64,000 bases of DNA from Micromonospora_G sp044458865 (lineage in GTDB: Bacteria; Actinomycetota; Actinomycetes; Mycobacteriales; Micromonosporaceae), in contig NZ_JBITIH010000013.1 of the NCBI RefSeq assembly GCF_044458865.1, forward strand, positions 124,001 through 188,000. Reading direction: 5' to 3'. A program made the position numbers and the translations under genes. Positions 36,064 to 46,811 of this stretch are shown piece by piece (position 1 is the first letter of the stretch; each line of letters opens with the position of its first letter). Under the pieces are notes generated by a model, which worked only from the letters and a program-made list of their open reading frames with translations, was not told where the DNA came from and searched no databases.

Positions 36064-37023
36064 GTGGTCAGGTATCTCGTCACGCGCCTGGGCCAGGCCC
36101 TCATCGTCGTCGTGCTCGTCACGGTGATCACGTTCATCATCCTGCATCTCCTGCCCGGGGGTGTGGCCCGAGCCACCCTCGGGAAGGAGGCGACGCTGGA
36201 GCAGTTGGCCGCGTTCGACCACGAGATGGGCTACGACCAGCCCTGGATCCAGCAGTACGCGATGTACGTCCAGCGTCTGCTCCACGGCGACCTCGGCTAC
36301 TCGTTCCAACTCAACCAGTCGGTCACCGAGGCCATCGCCCAGCGGCTCCCGAAGACCATGGTGCTGTCGCTGCTCTCGACCCTGCTGGCCGTCGTGCTGG
36401 CGATCCCGCTCGGGGTGATCCAGGCGGTACGGCGCAACCGGTGGCCGGACTACGCGATCACCTCGGTCTCGCTGCTCGCGTACGCCACCCCGATCTTCTT
36501 CCTGGGCCTCATGATGATCATTCTGTTCTCGCAGGTCTGGCCGGTCCTGCCGCCCGAGGCGCCGCAGGGGTTCACCCTGGCGGAGGTCCTCGCCGACCCG
36601 GCCGGACTCGTCCTGCCCACCGTCACCCTGGCGATCGTGACGATCGCGGTCTACTCCCGCTACGTACGTTCCTCCATGGTCGACAACCTCAACGAGAACT
36701 ATGTACGCACCGCGCGCAGCAAGGGCCTGTCCGAACGACGGGTGGTCGTCCTGCACACCCTGCGCAACGGGCTGTTCCCGGTGATCACCCTGCTCGGCAT
36801 GTACCTGCCGGCACTGTTCAGTGGCGCCCTGGTGGTCGAGTCGTTGTTCAACTTCCCCGGCATGGGGCAGCTCTTCTGGCAGGCCGCGCTCAAGCGCGAC
36901 TTCCCGATCCTGCTCGGAGTTACCTTGATCATCTCGGTCGCCACCGTGTTCGGCGCGCTCCTCGCCGACCTGGTGTACGCCGCCGTCGACCCCCGGGTCC
37001 GACTCCGGGCGAGCGCGTCGTGA
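36064..37023 (+). CDS. Peptide-type ABC transporter permease (DppB-like)
   Basis: A 319-residue permease with six membrane segments. It has the N-terminal VRYLVTRLGQALIVVVLVTV typical of DppB/OppB. The coupling loop YVRTARSKGLSERRVVVLHT occurs around residue 215, with LRNGLFPVITLLGMYLP next. GTG 36064 has GGGAG upstream. Its stop overlaps the next start (GTGA). Confidence 0.92.
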   Translation: MVRYLVTRLGQALIVVVLVTVITFIILHLLPGGVARATLGKEATLEQLAAFDHEMGYDQPWIQQYAMYVQRLLHGDLGYSFQLNQSVTEAIAQRLPKTMVLSLLSTLLAVVLAIPLGVIQAVRRNRWPDYAITSVSLLAYATPIFFLGLMMIILFSQVWPVLPPEAPQGFTLAEVLADPAGLVLPTVTLAIVTIAVYSRYVRSSMVDNLNENYVRTARSKGLSERRVVVLHTLRNGLFPVITLLGMYLPALFSGALVVESLFNFPGMGQLFWQAALKRDFPILLGVTLIISVATVFGALLADLVYAAVDPRVRLRASAS

Positions 37024-37946
37024 CGACCCTGGACGAGACACCCCGCCCGGCTGACCCGAATCCTTCCCGCCTCGGCGACACCGACGAGCCACCCGTACGC
37101 GGCCTCTGGCGTCAAGGGGTCGCGGTCTTCTGCGAGAACCGTCTGGCCCTGGTCGGGCTGGGCCTGTTCATCCTGCTCGCCGGCATCTGTTTCCTCGGGC
37201 CGCTGCTGCACCGCACCGACCAGGTCCACACCGACCTCGCCTCGGTGCACCTGGCCCCCGGCACCGCCGGACACCCGCTCGGCACCGACGGCGTCGGCTA
37301 CGACCAACTCGGCCGCCTCATGCTCGGCGGACAGACCTCCATCGTCGTCGGGCTGGCGGCGGGCATTCTCGCCACCGCCTTCGGTACCGTCTGGGGAGCC
37401 GTCGCCGGCTTCGCGGGCGGTTGGGTGGACGCGGCGATGATGCGGGTGGTCGACGCGATGATGTCGATCCCGGCGCTGTTCCTGTTCATGCTCCTGGCCG
37501 CCATCGTCACCCCGAGCGTGCCGATGCTGATCCTCATCATCGGCGCCTTCGCCTGGCTGGGACCGGCCCGGCTGGTCCGGGGCGAGGCGCTCAGCCTGCG
37601 CTCCCGTGAGTACATCCAGGCGATGCGGGCCATGGGCGGCACCGGTGGGCGCGCGGTACGCCGGCACATCGTCCCGAACGCCATCGGCACCGTGATCGTC
37701 AACGCCACCTTCCAGGTCGCCGACGCGATCCTCTACGTCGCCTACCTGTCCTTCCTCGGCCTCGGCGTTCCCCCGCCGGCGGCCAACTGGGGCGGCATGC
37801 TCTCCGACGGCCTCGCCGACACCTACAGCGGCCACTGGTGGCTGCTCTATCCGCCCGGAATCGCCATCATCCTCATCGTCCTCGCCTTCAACTTCATCGG
37901 CGACGGGCTAAGGGACGCCTTCGAGGTCCGCCTCCGGCGGCGCTAG
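37020..37946 (+). CDS. Peptide-type ABC transporter permease (DppC-like)
   Basis: A 308-residue permease. An extended N-terminal cytoplasmic tail is followed by six hydrophobic segments and the coupling loop REYIQAMRAMGGTGGRAVRR around residues 198-217. GTG 37020 is chosen because it overlaps the upstream stop by four bases and directly precedes the conserved N-terminus. It forms the channel with the DppB-like subunit. Confidence 0.92.
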   Translation: MTTLDETPRPADPNPSRLGDTDEPPVRGLWRQGVAVFCENRLALVGLGLFILLAGICFLGPLLHRTDQVHTDLASVHLAPGTAGHPLGTDGVGYDQLGRLMLGGQTSIVVGLAAGILATAFGTVWGAVAGFAGGWVDAAMMRVVDAMMSIPALFLFMLLAAIVTPSVPMLILIIGAFAWLGPARLVRGEALSLRSREYIQAMRAMGGTGGRAVRRHIVPNAIGTVIVNATFQVADAILYVAYLSFLGLGVPPPAANWGGMLSDGLADTYSGHWWLLYPPGIAIILIVLAFNFIGDGLRDAFEVRLRRR

Positions 37947-37958
37947 CAGGAGCAGGTT

Positions 37959-40069
<2,111 letters not shown>

Positions 40070-40073
<4 letters not shown>

Positions 40074-40786
40074 GCGGGCCAGAGCTACCGACGACGGTCG
40101 AGATCTGCGTGGGGGACGTACCAAGCGCCCTGGTCGCGGAGGCCGCCGGTGCCGACCGGGTGGAGCTCTGCGCCGATCTCGGCCAGGGCGGGACCACCCC
40201 GAGCCTGGGCGCGGTCGCGGTCACGTTGCGACTGCTGCGCCGGGCCGGCGTACGCGTGATGGTCCGTCCCCGGGGCGGCGACTTCCGGGTGAGTGCGGCC
40301 GAGGAGCAGGTCATGCTCGCCGACATCGAGGCGATACGCGGCCTGCACAACCCGCACGACCTCGCCCTCGGGGTGGTGGTCGGGGCCGTCAACGAGCGGG
40401 GTGGGCTGGACCTGCCCGTCTTGCGTCGACTGGTCGAGGCGGCCGGGCCGATGCCGGTCACCATCCACAAGGCGTTCGACGAGATCGAGGATCAGTTCGG
40501 CGCGTTGGAGGAGATCATCTCCCTCGGCGCGGACGCGGTCCTCACCTCCGGCGCGGCACCGACCGCCCTGACCGGCGCGGAGCGCCTCGCCGCGCTGCGA
40601 CGACAGGCGGCGGGGCGGTTGCGGGTGATCGCGGGCGGTGGCATCCGCGCGAACAACGTCCGGGAGGTGGTCGAGCGGACCGGGGCACGCGAGGTGCACC
40701 TGCGGGCACCCGTGGACCGCGATGGGCGTGAGGCCACCGACGGCGACCAGGTACGTCAGGTGGTCGCCGCAGTCCGTACAAGCTGA
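40070..40786 (+). CDS. cutC: CutC-family TIM-barrel protein
   Basis: A 238-residue CutC homologue. VEICVGDVPSALVAEAAGADRVELCADL at the N-terminus, MVRPRGGDF, TIHKAFDEIEDQFGALEEI and RLRVIAGGGIRANNVREV are family hallmarks. ATG 40070 overlaps the ATPase stop (ATGA), so it is part of the importer operon. CutC was named for copper homeostasis in E. coli, but that role is disputed. Here the context with an importer, ROK kinase and M81 peptidase points to a catabolic function such as an aldolase-like step (inference). Confidence 0.92.
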
Positions 40787-40795
40787 TGGGTGTTA

Positions 40796-40850
40796 CCCCC
40801 GCGTACCAGCGCCGCAGTGCCTTTGATCCTGGCTTGCTGGTACGCGGGGG
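40796..40850. terminator. Stem-loop terminator between cutC and the GH110-like gene
   Basis: Arms 40796-40810 and 40836-40850 form a perfect 15-bp stem with a 25-nt loop. It starts 10 nt after cutC and ends six nt before the stop of the convergent gene, so it can serve both directions. Confidence 0.78.
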
Positions 40851-40855
40851 CGTCG

Positions 40856-43147
40856 TCACTGGCGGGCTCGTACCTGAACTTCCGCCAGTGACAGCGGGTC
40901 GTTGCCCGACTCCAGCTGTACGCGGACGTAGCGGCCTGTCGGGCCGTCGAGATCGATCCTGGTGGGGCGCCCGGCCTGACCCGGCTGGTGGATGGCGGTC
41001 ACGCCCGGTGCCGTCCGCGCCGCCTCAAGCGAGTCTCCGTTGATCGGGGAGTCGGACAGGAGCACCCAGTAATTCGTCAGGCGTTCGGCACAGCAGTCCG
41101 TTCGGGTCCAGATCGCAATCTCGTCGATGGCGTAGCTGCTGAGGAGATCCACCTGCCACCACGCCTGGTCGGATGCGTCAGCGGTGTGGGTGACGGATCC
41201 CGCGTGGTAGTTGCCGTCGGTGTTGCCGTCGACCGCGCGGCTGGCGACGCCGTCCCAGGCCACACTCTGCTGCGAGGCCGGCTTACCCAATGCCACGTTG
41301 GGGTCCTTCACCACGGAAGGATTCAACCCCTTGTCGTAGTGATTGTTCGCGACCCGGATGTCCGAGCTGCCGTGGAACACGAACAGCGGTGAGGTGTACG
41401 GCGGGTGACCTGGCCCGTCCAGCCGCCGGACGGTGTTTCTGGTGAAGCCGAACCCGGCGACGCTCTTGGCGTTGACGACGGTGACGTCGCCGATGTCGAA
41501 CGTGTTGCTCTCGACCGAGATGTTGTGGTGCACCGGTTTTGCCGGGTCGATGAGCCGGTTGGTCGGCTCAACGAAGATGACCGGACCGGCGGGTCGGGTG
41601 AACGAGTTCTTGCGGATCGTGACGTCGGCAACGGGTCCGGACTCGTACCACTGGTAGGCGTCGGAGGAGATGTAGATGCTGGACATGGACATCGCGTCGA
41701 AGTGGTTGCCGGTTATCAGCACCGGCTTGCGGGTGGTGACCAGCACACCGCGGGTCGGCACGTTGCGGAAGACGTTGCCGGAAATGACGACGGACGGTGT
41801 GTAGGTGATGTTCTCCGCGACCGTGCCGCCGATCTCGACCGCGCCGGGGAGTGGCCGGTCGAAGGTGACGGTCATGGTGGTCAGCGGCTTGGTGTGGTCC
41901 ATTCCGCTCGGCCCGTCCACTGCGGTGACCACCGCCCTCCCGCCATCGAGCGGGGACATCGTGAGCTTGTCGACGAGCTCCACCTCGTCACCGGGGTAGA
42001 ACTGTGGGAAGCCCGCCGTCTCTCGGTGTTTGTAGGACAGAGTGAGGGTGTCCGGACCCGGTTTCCCGATAACCTCAAGGTAGGTGCCGTGGATGTTGAT
42101 CGGGTCGTCGTGCGGGCCGTCGAAGACGTTCCGGGTGATCGTGACCTTGCCCTTGATGCCGGACATCTGGACGAAGTCGGCGAAGGACGCCGTCGTCCGG
42201 CCAGAGTCCGGGTCCGGCGCGAAGTTCACCTTGTCGATGGTGATGTCCTCGCTGAACTGGCCCACGACGCCGAAGGTCTGCAGGTAATGGGCGTTTATCG
42301 AGCGCATCGTGACGTTCTTCGACTCCCAGATGAACGCGCCCGGTTCCTCCCGCCCAATCAGCCGCATCTGGTAGACGAGCCCGGCATCCGACGGCGGTGT
42401 GGCGGTCGTGTAGTCGATGCGGATCCGGCGCCTCCCGAGGTCGGTGACCGTGGCGACGCCGGTGAACAGAGGGTTGTCGCCGCGCCAGGTCCGCTGCGCC
42501 GCCGGATCGTGGATCTGTGTGTACTCGAGCCCGTCGACGCCTGACCAGTACGGTTGCCCGGTGACCGGGCTCGTTTCGCCGAGCCAGGTGATGTGCGTTC
42601 CGCTTACCCGGTACGGGCTTCCGGCGGGGATCGACAGAATGCGGTAGGCGTGACCGTCGGACACGCCCACGCCGGCGACCGTGGCGTCGATGACCTTCGG
42701 CGCGGCGTAGTCGAAGGAGAAGTTCGTGAACGTCACGTTGGTCGAGCGGATTGACGCGAATGCCGTCTGCAGGCCGTGGTAGACGAGCTTCGCGCCGCGA
42801 CCGTCGATGGTGACGTCGTGCATGTCCTCGACGAGCAGCCCGATCTTCTTGTCTCGGTACCGCTCGTCGGCGCCGACCGTGTTGGACACGTACAGCTCGC
42901 GCGTCTCGGCCTGCTCCGGGAACAGTTGGTAGGTGCCCTTCGCGAAGACGATCCTGACCGGGCGGCCGAGGGTCTTGGCGTGCCGCAGCGCCGCGGTGAC
43001 CGCGGGCGCGGAGTCGGCCCGGCCGGTGGGGTCGGCCCCGAAGGCAGCTACCTTGACGATCACCGGCGATGCCTTCGGCGTGGCAGCCGGGCTGACGCCA
43101 CCCCCAGCCAACGCGAGTGTCAGCCCAAGAACCACGATCCGAGACAC
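40856..43147 (-). CDS. Secreted GH110-like alpha-1,3-galactosidase with C-terminal F5/8C domain
   Basis: About 763 residues. Signal peptide SRIVVLGLTLALAGGG, then a right-handed parallel beta-helix catalytic region and a discoidin (F5/8C) carbohydrate-binding domain in the last 140 residues (NVALGKPASQQSVAWDG). The helix carries FDGPHDDPINIHGTYLEV with Asp347 and Asp348, then FYPGDEVELVD, a combination I associate with GH110 enzymes that remove alpha-1,3-linked galactose. The GTG at 43147 is chosen for its GGAGGG ribosome site and immediate signal peptide; ATG 43180 is an alternative. GH28 or another beta-helix family is less likely. Confidence 0.75.
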   Translation of the reverse strand: MSRIVVLGLTLALAGGGVSPAATPKASPVIVKVAAFGADPTGRADSAPAVTAALRHAKTLGRPVRIVFAKGTYQLFPEQAETRELYVSNTVGADERYRDKKIGLLVEDMHDVTIDGRGAKLVYHGLQTAFASIRSTNVTFTNFSFDYAAPKVIDATVAGVGVSDGHAYRILSIPAGSPYRVSGTHITWLGETSPVTGQPYWSGVDGLEYTQIHDPAAQRTWRGDNPLFTGVATVTDLGRRRIRIDYTTATPPSDAGLVYQMRLIGREEPGAFIWESKNVTMRSINAHYLQTFGVVGQFSEDITIDKVNFAPDPDSGRTTASFADFVQMSGIKGKVTITRNVFDGPHDDPINIHGTYLEVIGKPGPDTLTLSYKHRETAGFPQFYPGDEVELVDKLTMSPLDGGRAVVTAVDGPSGMDHTKPLTTMTVTFDRPLPGAVEIGGTVAENITYTPSVVISGNVFRNVPTRGVLVTTRKPVLITGNHFDAMSMSSIYISSDAYQWYESGPVADVTIRKNSFTRPAGPVIFVEPTNRLIDPAKPVHHNISVESNTFDIGDVTVVNAKSVAGFGFTRNTVRRLDGPGHPPYTSPLFVFHGSSDIRVANNHYDKGLNPSVVKDPNVALGKPASQQSVAWDGVASRAVDGNTDGNYHAGSVTHTADASDQAWWQVDLLSSYAIDEIAIWTRTDCCAERLTNYWVLLSDSPINGDSLEAARTAPGVTAIHQPGQAGRPTRIDLDGPTGRYVRVQLESGNDPLSLAEVQVRARQ

Positions 43148-43460
43148 AGTCCCTCCGAAGCACGTTAGTCCACGAAACATCCGATGAATGAGCGGAATGG
43201 CGAGAATCTTGTCGTCTTCGATCCCCTCACAGTCTGGATACATCGGATCTTTGTGTCAAGGTACGGGACAAGCTCCGTCCAACTTGCTGTTTCCGGCCAC
43301 CCGGCTCGTCAGTCCCCAATCTGGACAGTAGGGTCACGAGTTGGAGTAGGTACAACGGCACCCAGATCTGCCGCCGTGGCGCCCCTGTTGGCGCAGGTCA
43401 TGGCCGTGTGAGCAGCACACTCTGACTCACCTTCCTGAACCTGGTCGGGTGTGCACTCGG
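43148..43460. other. Intergenic region left of the lysE fragment
   Basis: 313 nt without a supportable gene. It forms the 5' region of the leftward GH110-like gene and ends at the displaced lysE 3' fragment. The sequence is AT-richer than its surroundings near 43180-43290, compatible with a promoter, but no clear hexamer pair or operator stands out. Confidence 0.4.
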
Positions 43461-43555
43461 TCAGCCGAGGAGCAGGGAGGCGCCGAGCGCCACCATCACC
43501 ACGGCGATCAGAGCGTCGAGCACGCGCCACGCGTTCGGCCGGGCCAATGCCGGTT
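43461..43555 (-). pseudogene. Displaced 3' fragment of lysE (left boundary repeat of the island)
   Basis: 43461-43546 matches 49276-49361 at 83 of 86 positions, with the first 61 identical. The match starts exactly at the lysE stop codon. Read leftwards it is open and encodes a LysE C-terminus (ALARPNAWRVLDAL and onward), with Ala, Asn and Val replacing Thr, Thr and Ala of the intact gene. Homology continues weakly to about 43555, then stops. This is the layout left when an element integrates into the 3' end of a gene: the intact gene gets the incoming end and the native end is pushed aside. Confidence 0.8.
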
Positions 43556-43675
43556 GACAGGCCATCACCACTCGTGCCCGACTGAGCACTGGGGGTAGGC
43601 TGTTGATCAGTGCATCATGGACGGAGGTCTAGCTCTCCGCCCCCGTACCGGCCCGGCATCGCTCACCACGGGTGA

Positions 43676-43888
43676 TTGGAGCAGGCCACGACCGATGACG
43701 CCGGCACCCCGAACGAGCCCTGCCCCACCCCAGGTCACGCCGCTGTCGATCCCCCCGTCGGAGGTCTGACGGATCCCCGTGTATCGAGGCGGGGTGTCAA
43801 CTGTGTGGACCACGCCTGGCCGCCCGAACTCCATCCGGACAGCGACTGCGACCGGTGCGGCCTGACCTACGGCGGCTGGTCCCTCTAG
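43676..43888 (+). CDS. Small cysteine-containing hypothetical protein
   Basis: A 70-residue frame opening with TTG directly after an in-frame stop. The first half is low-complexity Pro/Thr. The last 30 residues (DHAWPPELHPDSDCDRCGLT) have His and Cys spaced like a small zinc-ribbon, and end in YGGWSL. I recall similar short actinobacterial proteins but cannot name a family. The start is weakly supported. It is the first gene inside the island from the left. Confidence 0.4.
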   Translation: MEQATTDDAGTPNEPCPTPGHAAVDPPVGGLTDPRVSRRGVNCVDHAWPPELHPDSDCDRCGLTYGGWSL

Positions 43889-44006
43889 TCGTGTACACGG
43901 CTGTCCGGCAGGTCGGGGCGACGGCGGGGATATGCATCCATTCGAGATTCGTTCGGCACCGTCGGGTGTCGGATGAGCCCTTCAGACTGAGGAGTGGTCG
44001 TAAGCC

Positions 44007-44936
44007 TCACTGAACGAGCAGGACCGCGGCAGTAGCAAGCTGCCGATGCGCCGCTCGTAGGTCCGCCGGGTCGACCCAGTCTCGCGCGGCGTCTCGTACG
44101 GCCTGGCCGAGGTGCCAAGCGGCGGAAGTAATTCGGTGCCAACCGAGCGCCCAGGCGGCGGCTGGGAGGCGACCGCGATCGGTGTTGGCGGCGGGGTCGC
44201 CACCGCTGGCGATGTATTCAGTGATCAGCCTTTCGAAGGTGTGCTGCTTGGGGGCGTCGCGGGTGCCGTACCAGGAGGCGAGATCGAGTAGTCCGGGCCC
44301 GGTGTGTGCGAGGGCGAGGTCGAGGAGGTGCCATCCCGCCTGCCCGATGTGAATGGCGCTGGGATGAAGCTCGCCATGACAGAGGCCGTACGGTGGCCTC
44401 TCCGTGTCGGCGGCGAGGCGTCGGGCGTCTGAGGCGAGGGCGGTGAGTGGGCGTTTGAGCTGTTCGGGATTGGTGATTCGTCCGGTGTTGTGAAGGTGGT
44501 CGACCAGTGCCAGGCATTGGCCGGGTAGGGCTTGCAGGGTGGATTGATTGACGGTGGGGAGCTCGGGAGCCGGACCGCCTTCGTGTAGACGAACGGCGGC
44601 GGTGGCTACGTCGGCACGGTGCGGGGGGCGACTGCTTTGCCCGAGATCGCTGATGATCATGGCGAGGACACCGTCGACAGTGGTGGCGGCACGGAGTGTG
44701 GGTACGGGGATGCGGCGTGCGGCAGCGATGGTGAGTGCCTGGGCCTCACGGGCGAAGGGGGCTTTGGCGTATTTGAGGACGACGGTCGCACCGTTGGCGA
44801 GGAGAACCCGTTCTACCCCGGACAGTCGCCATACCCGGATCGGTAGTCGTCGCGTCGGCGCGGGCAGACCTGCTGCCATGCAGAGATCGACGCATAGGCG
44901 ATCGATGAGGTGGGAGTCCCACGAGCTGTCGCTCAC
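44007..44936 (-). CDS. Aminoglycoside phosphotransferase-fold protein with altered catalytic loop
   Basis: A 309-residue protein of the APH/choline kinase fold. The Lys region is ATVVLKYAKAPFAREAQAL, and the catalytic loop reads LCHGELHPSAIHI. The usual pattern is HGDLHPGN, so the catalytic Asp is Glu189 and the metal-binding Asn is Ala. The following LLDLALAHTGPGLLDLASW keeps the Asp-based segment. It may be a weak kinase, a pseudokinase or a binder. GTG 44936 overlaps the HD gene stop by four bases, so the two are coupled. Confidence 0.8.
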   Translation of the reverse strand: MSDSSWDSHLIDRLCVDLCMAAGLPAPTRRLPIRVWRLSGVERVLLANGATVVLKYAKAPFAREAQALTIAAARRIPVPTLRAATTVDGVLAMIISDLGQSSRPPHRADVATAAVRLHEGGPAPELPTVNQSTLQALPGQCLALVDHLHNTGRITNPEQLKRPLTALASDARRLAADTERPPYGLCHGELHPSAIHIGQAGWHLLDLALAHTGPGLLDLASWYGTRDAPKQHTFERLITEYIASGGDPAANTDRGRLPAAAWALGWHRITSAAWHLGQAVRDAARDWVDPADLRAAHRQLATAAVLLVQ

Positions 44937-45517
44937 CGTAGTGCGAGCCGTGCCGGGGCGGTGGCCTGGTCGAGGTGATCGAGCACGATGCCGAGCTGGT
45001 TGGTCATGGTTGGTGGCACATGCTCGGCGCTGGCGCGGTGGCACCGCCGGAAGTACGGCAGCAGGCGCAGCAGGCCGGGGCGAGCACCGAAGAAGGCGTC
45101 AATGTTGCCGGAGAGCACGGCGCGGCGCAGGAGGGACGTGAGAGCCACGATCTTGTCTGCGGTGGAGATCAGGAGTACTGGGTGGTCATCGACGGTGACC
45201 GGCGGGTCGGGGCTGTCGAGTGCGGCGTGTTCGACCTCAAGGGCACGGATGACCCGGGTCACCTCCGGGCCGTAGCGGCTGGTGAGGACTGCATCGAGAT
45301 TGATGCCGGCTGGGGCGAACTCTGGGCTGTCGTGCAGCAGCGCGGCCGCGACCATGTCCGGTGCGACGTCTGGAACGTGACGGCCGAGAGTGACCGCGAC
45401 CCGGACGGCGTGGGCGATCGCGGGCCGGTCGTCGATGATCCGACCGGCGCACCAGGTGCGGGCGTCTGCCATGGCCCGGTCGATCGTCGGGTGGCGTGGT
45501 GGGGATGGGACGGTCAT
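44933..45517 (-). CDS. HD-domain phosphohydrolase-like protein
   Basis: A 194-residue HD-superfamily protein. The motif AAALLHDSPEF gives His62-Asp63, preceded by AHAVRVAVTLGRHV, which may supply the first His, and followed by ISTADKIVALTSL with a C-terminal metal-type Asp. The layout resembles the small RelA/SpoT-HD (MESH1-like) phosphohydrolases, suggesting a nucleotide substrate. It is co-transcribed with the phosphotransferase-fold protein. Confidence 0.8.
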   Translation of the reverse strand: MTVPSPPRHPTIDRAMADARTWCAGRIIDDRPAIAHAVRVAVTLGRHVPDVAPDMVAAALLHDSPEFAPAGINLDAVLTSRYGPEVTRVIRALEVEHAALDSPDPPVTVDDHPVLLISTADKIVALTSLLRRAVLSGNIDAFFGARPGLLRLLPYFRRCHRASAEHVPPTMTNQLGIVLDHLDQATAPARLALR

Positions 45518-45545
45518 CTGAGCGCCTCCGCCCTAGGATTGGTGC

Positions 45546-45995
45546 GTGGATGGTCCGCTGCCGTCGTGGCCTGACGACACGTGTGGGGTCTGCCCTGCAC
45601 AGGTGCTCGGCCCAGGATGCTTCGACGTGGTGAGTCGTCCGGACCGTCAGTTCGCCTACGACCCGGCTGTCGGGTGGCGGGTGGGCCGGGGCGGGACGGC
45701 GGTGTGCGTGCATCCGTACCGGGTCGGCATGCCCCCGGGTGCGTACGCGTCGGCCGGTGTGCCGCTGCCGGACCTGAGTCTTCCCGCCCCGCCGCCGTCG
45801 CCAGAGGCGTTGGAACTGCCGACGGAGCGGGAAGACCTTGAGGGGTGGCTCGTCGCCACACTGCGCATGGCGAGCCAGGACCAGATCTTTACGGCCGTGG
45901 CGTGGGCCGAACGGGTCGCCACCCAACGGTTCGCCTCGGGCGATGTGGTTGCGGCCCTGCGCCGAGTGCTCTCGGTCGAGCTGGCCCGTCGCTAG
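45546..45995 (+). CDS. Hypothetical protein, island gene
   Basis: A 149-residue protein I do not recognise. It starts at GTG 45546. The N-terminal half contains three cysteines (DTCGVCPAQVLGPGCF). A proline-rich linker at about 73-90 leads to a helical C-terminal part (DLEGWLVATLRMASQDQIF). It is divergent from the HD gene. Its stop overlaps the stop of the convergent gene by three bases. Confidence 0.6.
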   Translation: MDGPLPSWPDDTCGVCPAQVLGPGCFDVVSRPDRQFAYDPAVGWRVGRGGTAVCVHPYRVGMPPGAYASAGVPLPDLSLPAPPPSPEALELPTEREDLEGWLVATLRMASQDQIFTAVAWAERVATQRFASGDVVAALRRVLSVELARR

Positions 45996-46597
45996 CTGAC
46001 GGCGCCGACGGGCTCCCGCCCGTCGGCCACGGTGTCGAAGTCGATGTTGTGGCTTCGTCCGTCGGCCCCGATCCCGACCTGCTGGTAGAGGCCGTTGAGG
46101 ATGGCCAGCCGCCGATGGACATCGCCGCTGTCGAGCCAGTACCGCAGGGGCGGCTCGCCCCAACCGGCGGCGGCGTAGTAGTCGTCGGTGACGCAGCCCC
46201 GCGTGTAGGTGTAGGACTCCAGTTCGGTGGCGTGCGGGAAGAGCAGGCCGAGGTCCGTTTGCAGCTTGGTCATGAGCGTGAACTGCGCCAGGACGGCGTG
46301 GATCATCTCGTCCACCGGGTCGGGGACCAACAGCTCAGCGGCTTGCTCGTCGCCGCCGGTCAGGTCGTACACCGCGGCCTTGAGCGCCAGCACACGCAGC
46401 GCCTCAACCAGCAGCGGCCCGCCGTCGGCGGCCAGGTTCCAGTTGGAGATCGTGGGGTAGCCGGTGAACGTCGCCCAGCACGGGCTGTACTTCATCGACG
46501 CGTCGGTGAGGCGCGCGTAGGCGGGGTGCGCCTGCACGGCCTCCAGGATTTCCGCTGCCCGCTTGCCGACCGTCGTCGCTTCCAGATCGGTGGTCAT
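45992..46597 (-). CDS. Hypothetical protein with a glycine-rich-domain-protein-like helical core
   Basis: A 201-residue protein starting at ATG 46597 with GGAGGAC upstream. The central part (PVDEMIHAVLAQF, then LGLLFPHATELE) resembles the VDE-x-x-HA-x-L and F-x-H spacing of glycine-rich domain (GRDP) proteins, but the match is weak. There are no signal peptide or membrane segments. It sits between the unknown gene at 45546 and the divergent HTH regulator. Confidence 0.6.
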   Translation of the reverse strand: MTTDLEATTVGKRAAEILEAVQAHPAYARLTDASMKYSPCWATFTGYPTISNWNLAADGGPLLVEALRVLALKAAVYDLTGGDEQAAELLVPDPVDEMIHAVLAQFTLMTKLQTDLGLLFPHATELESYTYTRGCVTDDYYAAAGWGEPPLRYWLDSGDVHRRLAILNGLYQQVGIGADGRSHNIDFDTVADGREPVGAVS

Positions 46598-46811
46598 GGC
46601 CGTCCTCCCTAGGGTTGGGATCGGGCGAGCCCGGTGGCCGAGCCCTCTCTGGCATCGGCCACCGCACCCGGTTACGACGTACCTTAGGTAACTGGCCAGG
46701 CCGAGAGACATGCCGATTGGAGCATGCGACGTATACCCGCTGCGCATACGGCCCGTGTAGCGTGTCCGTCACCGCCCGTTGGTCGTCCGACAGCGAGGAG
46801 CGATTCACGCC

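Noticed and set aside
43309..43530. A leftward 73-codon frame at the left lysE repeat
   Set aside because: It is in a different frame from the LysE remnant and recurs at the right copy only because the DNA is duplicated.
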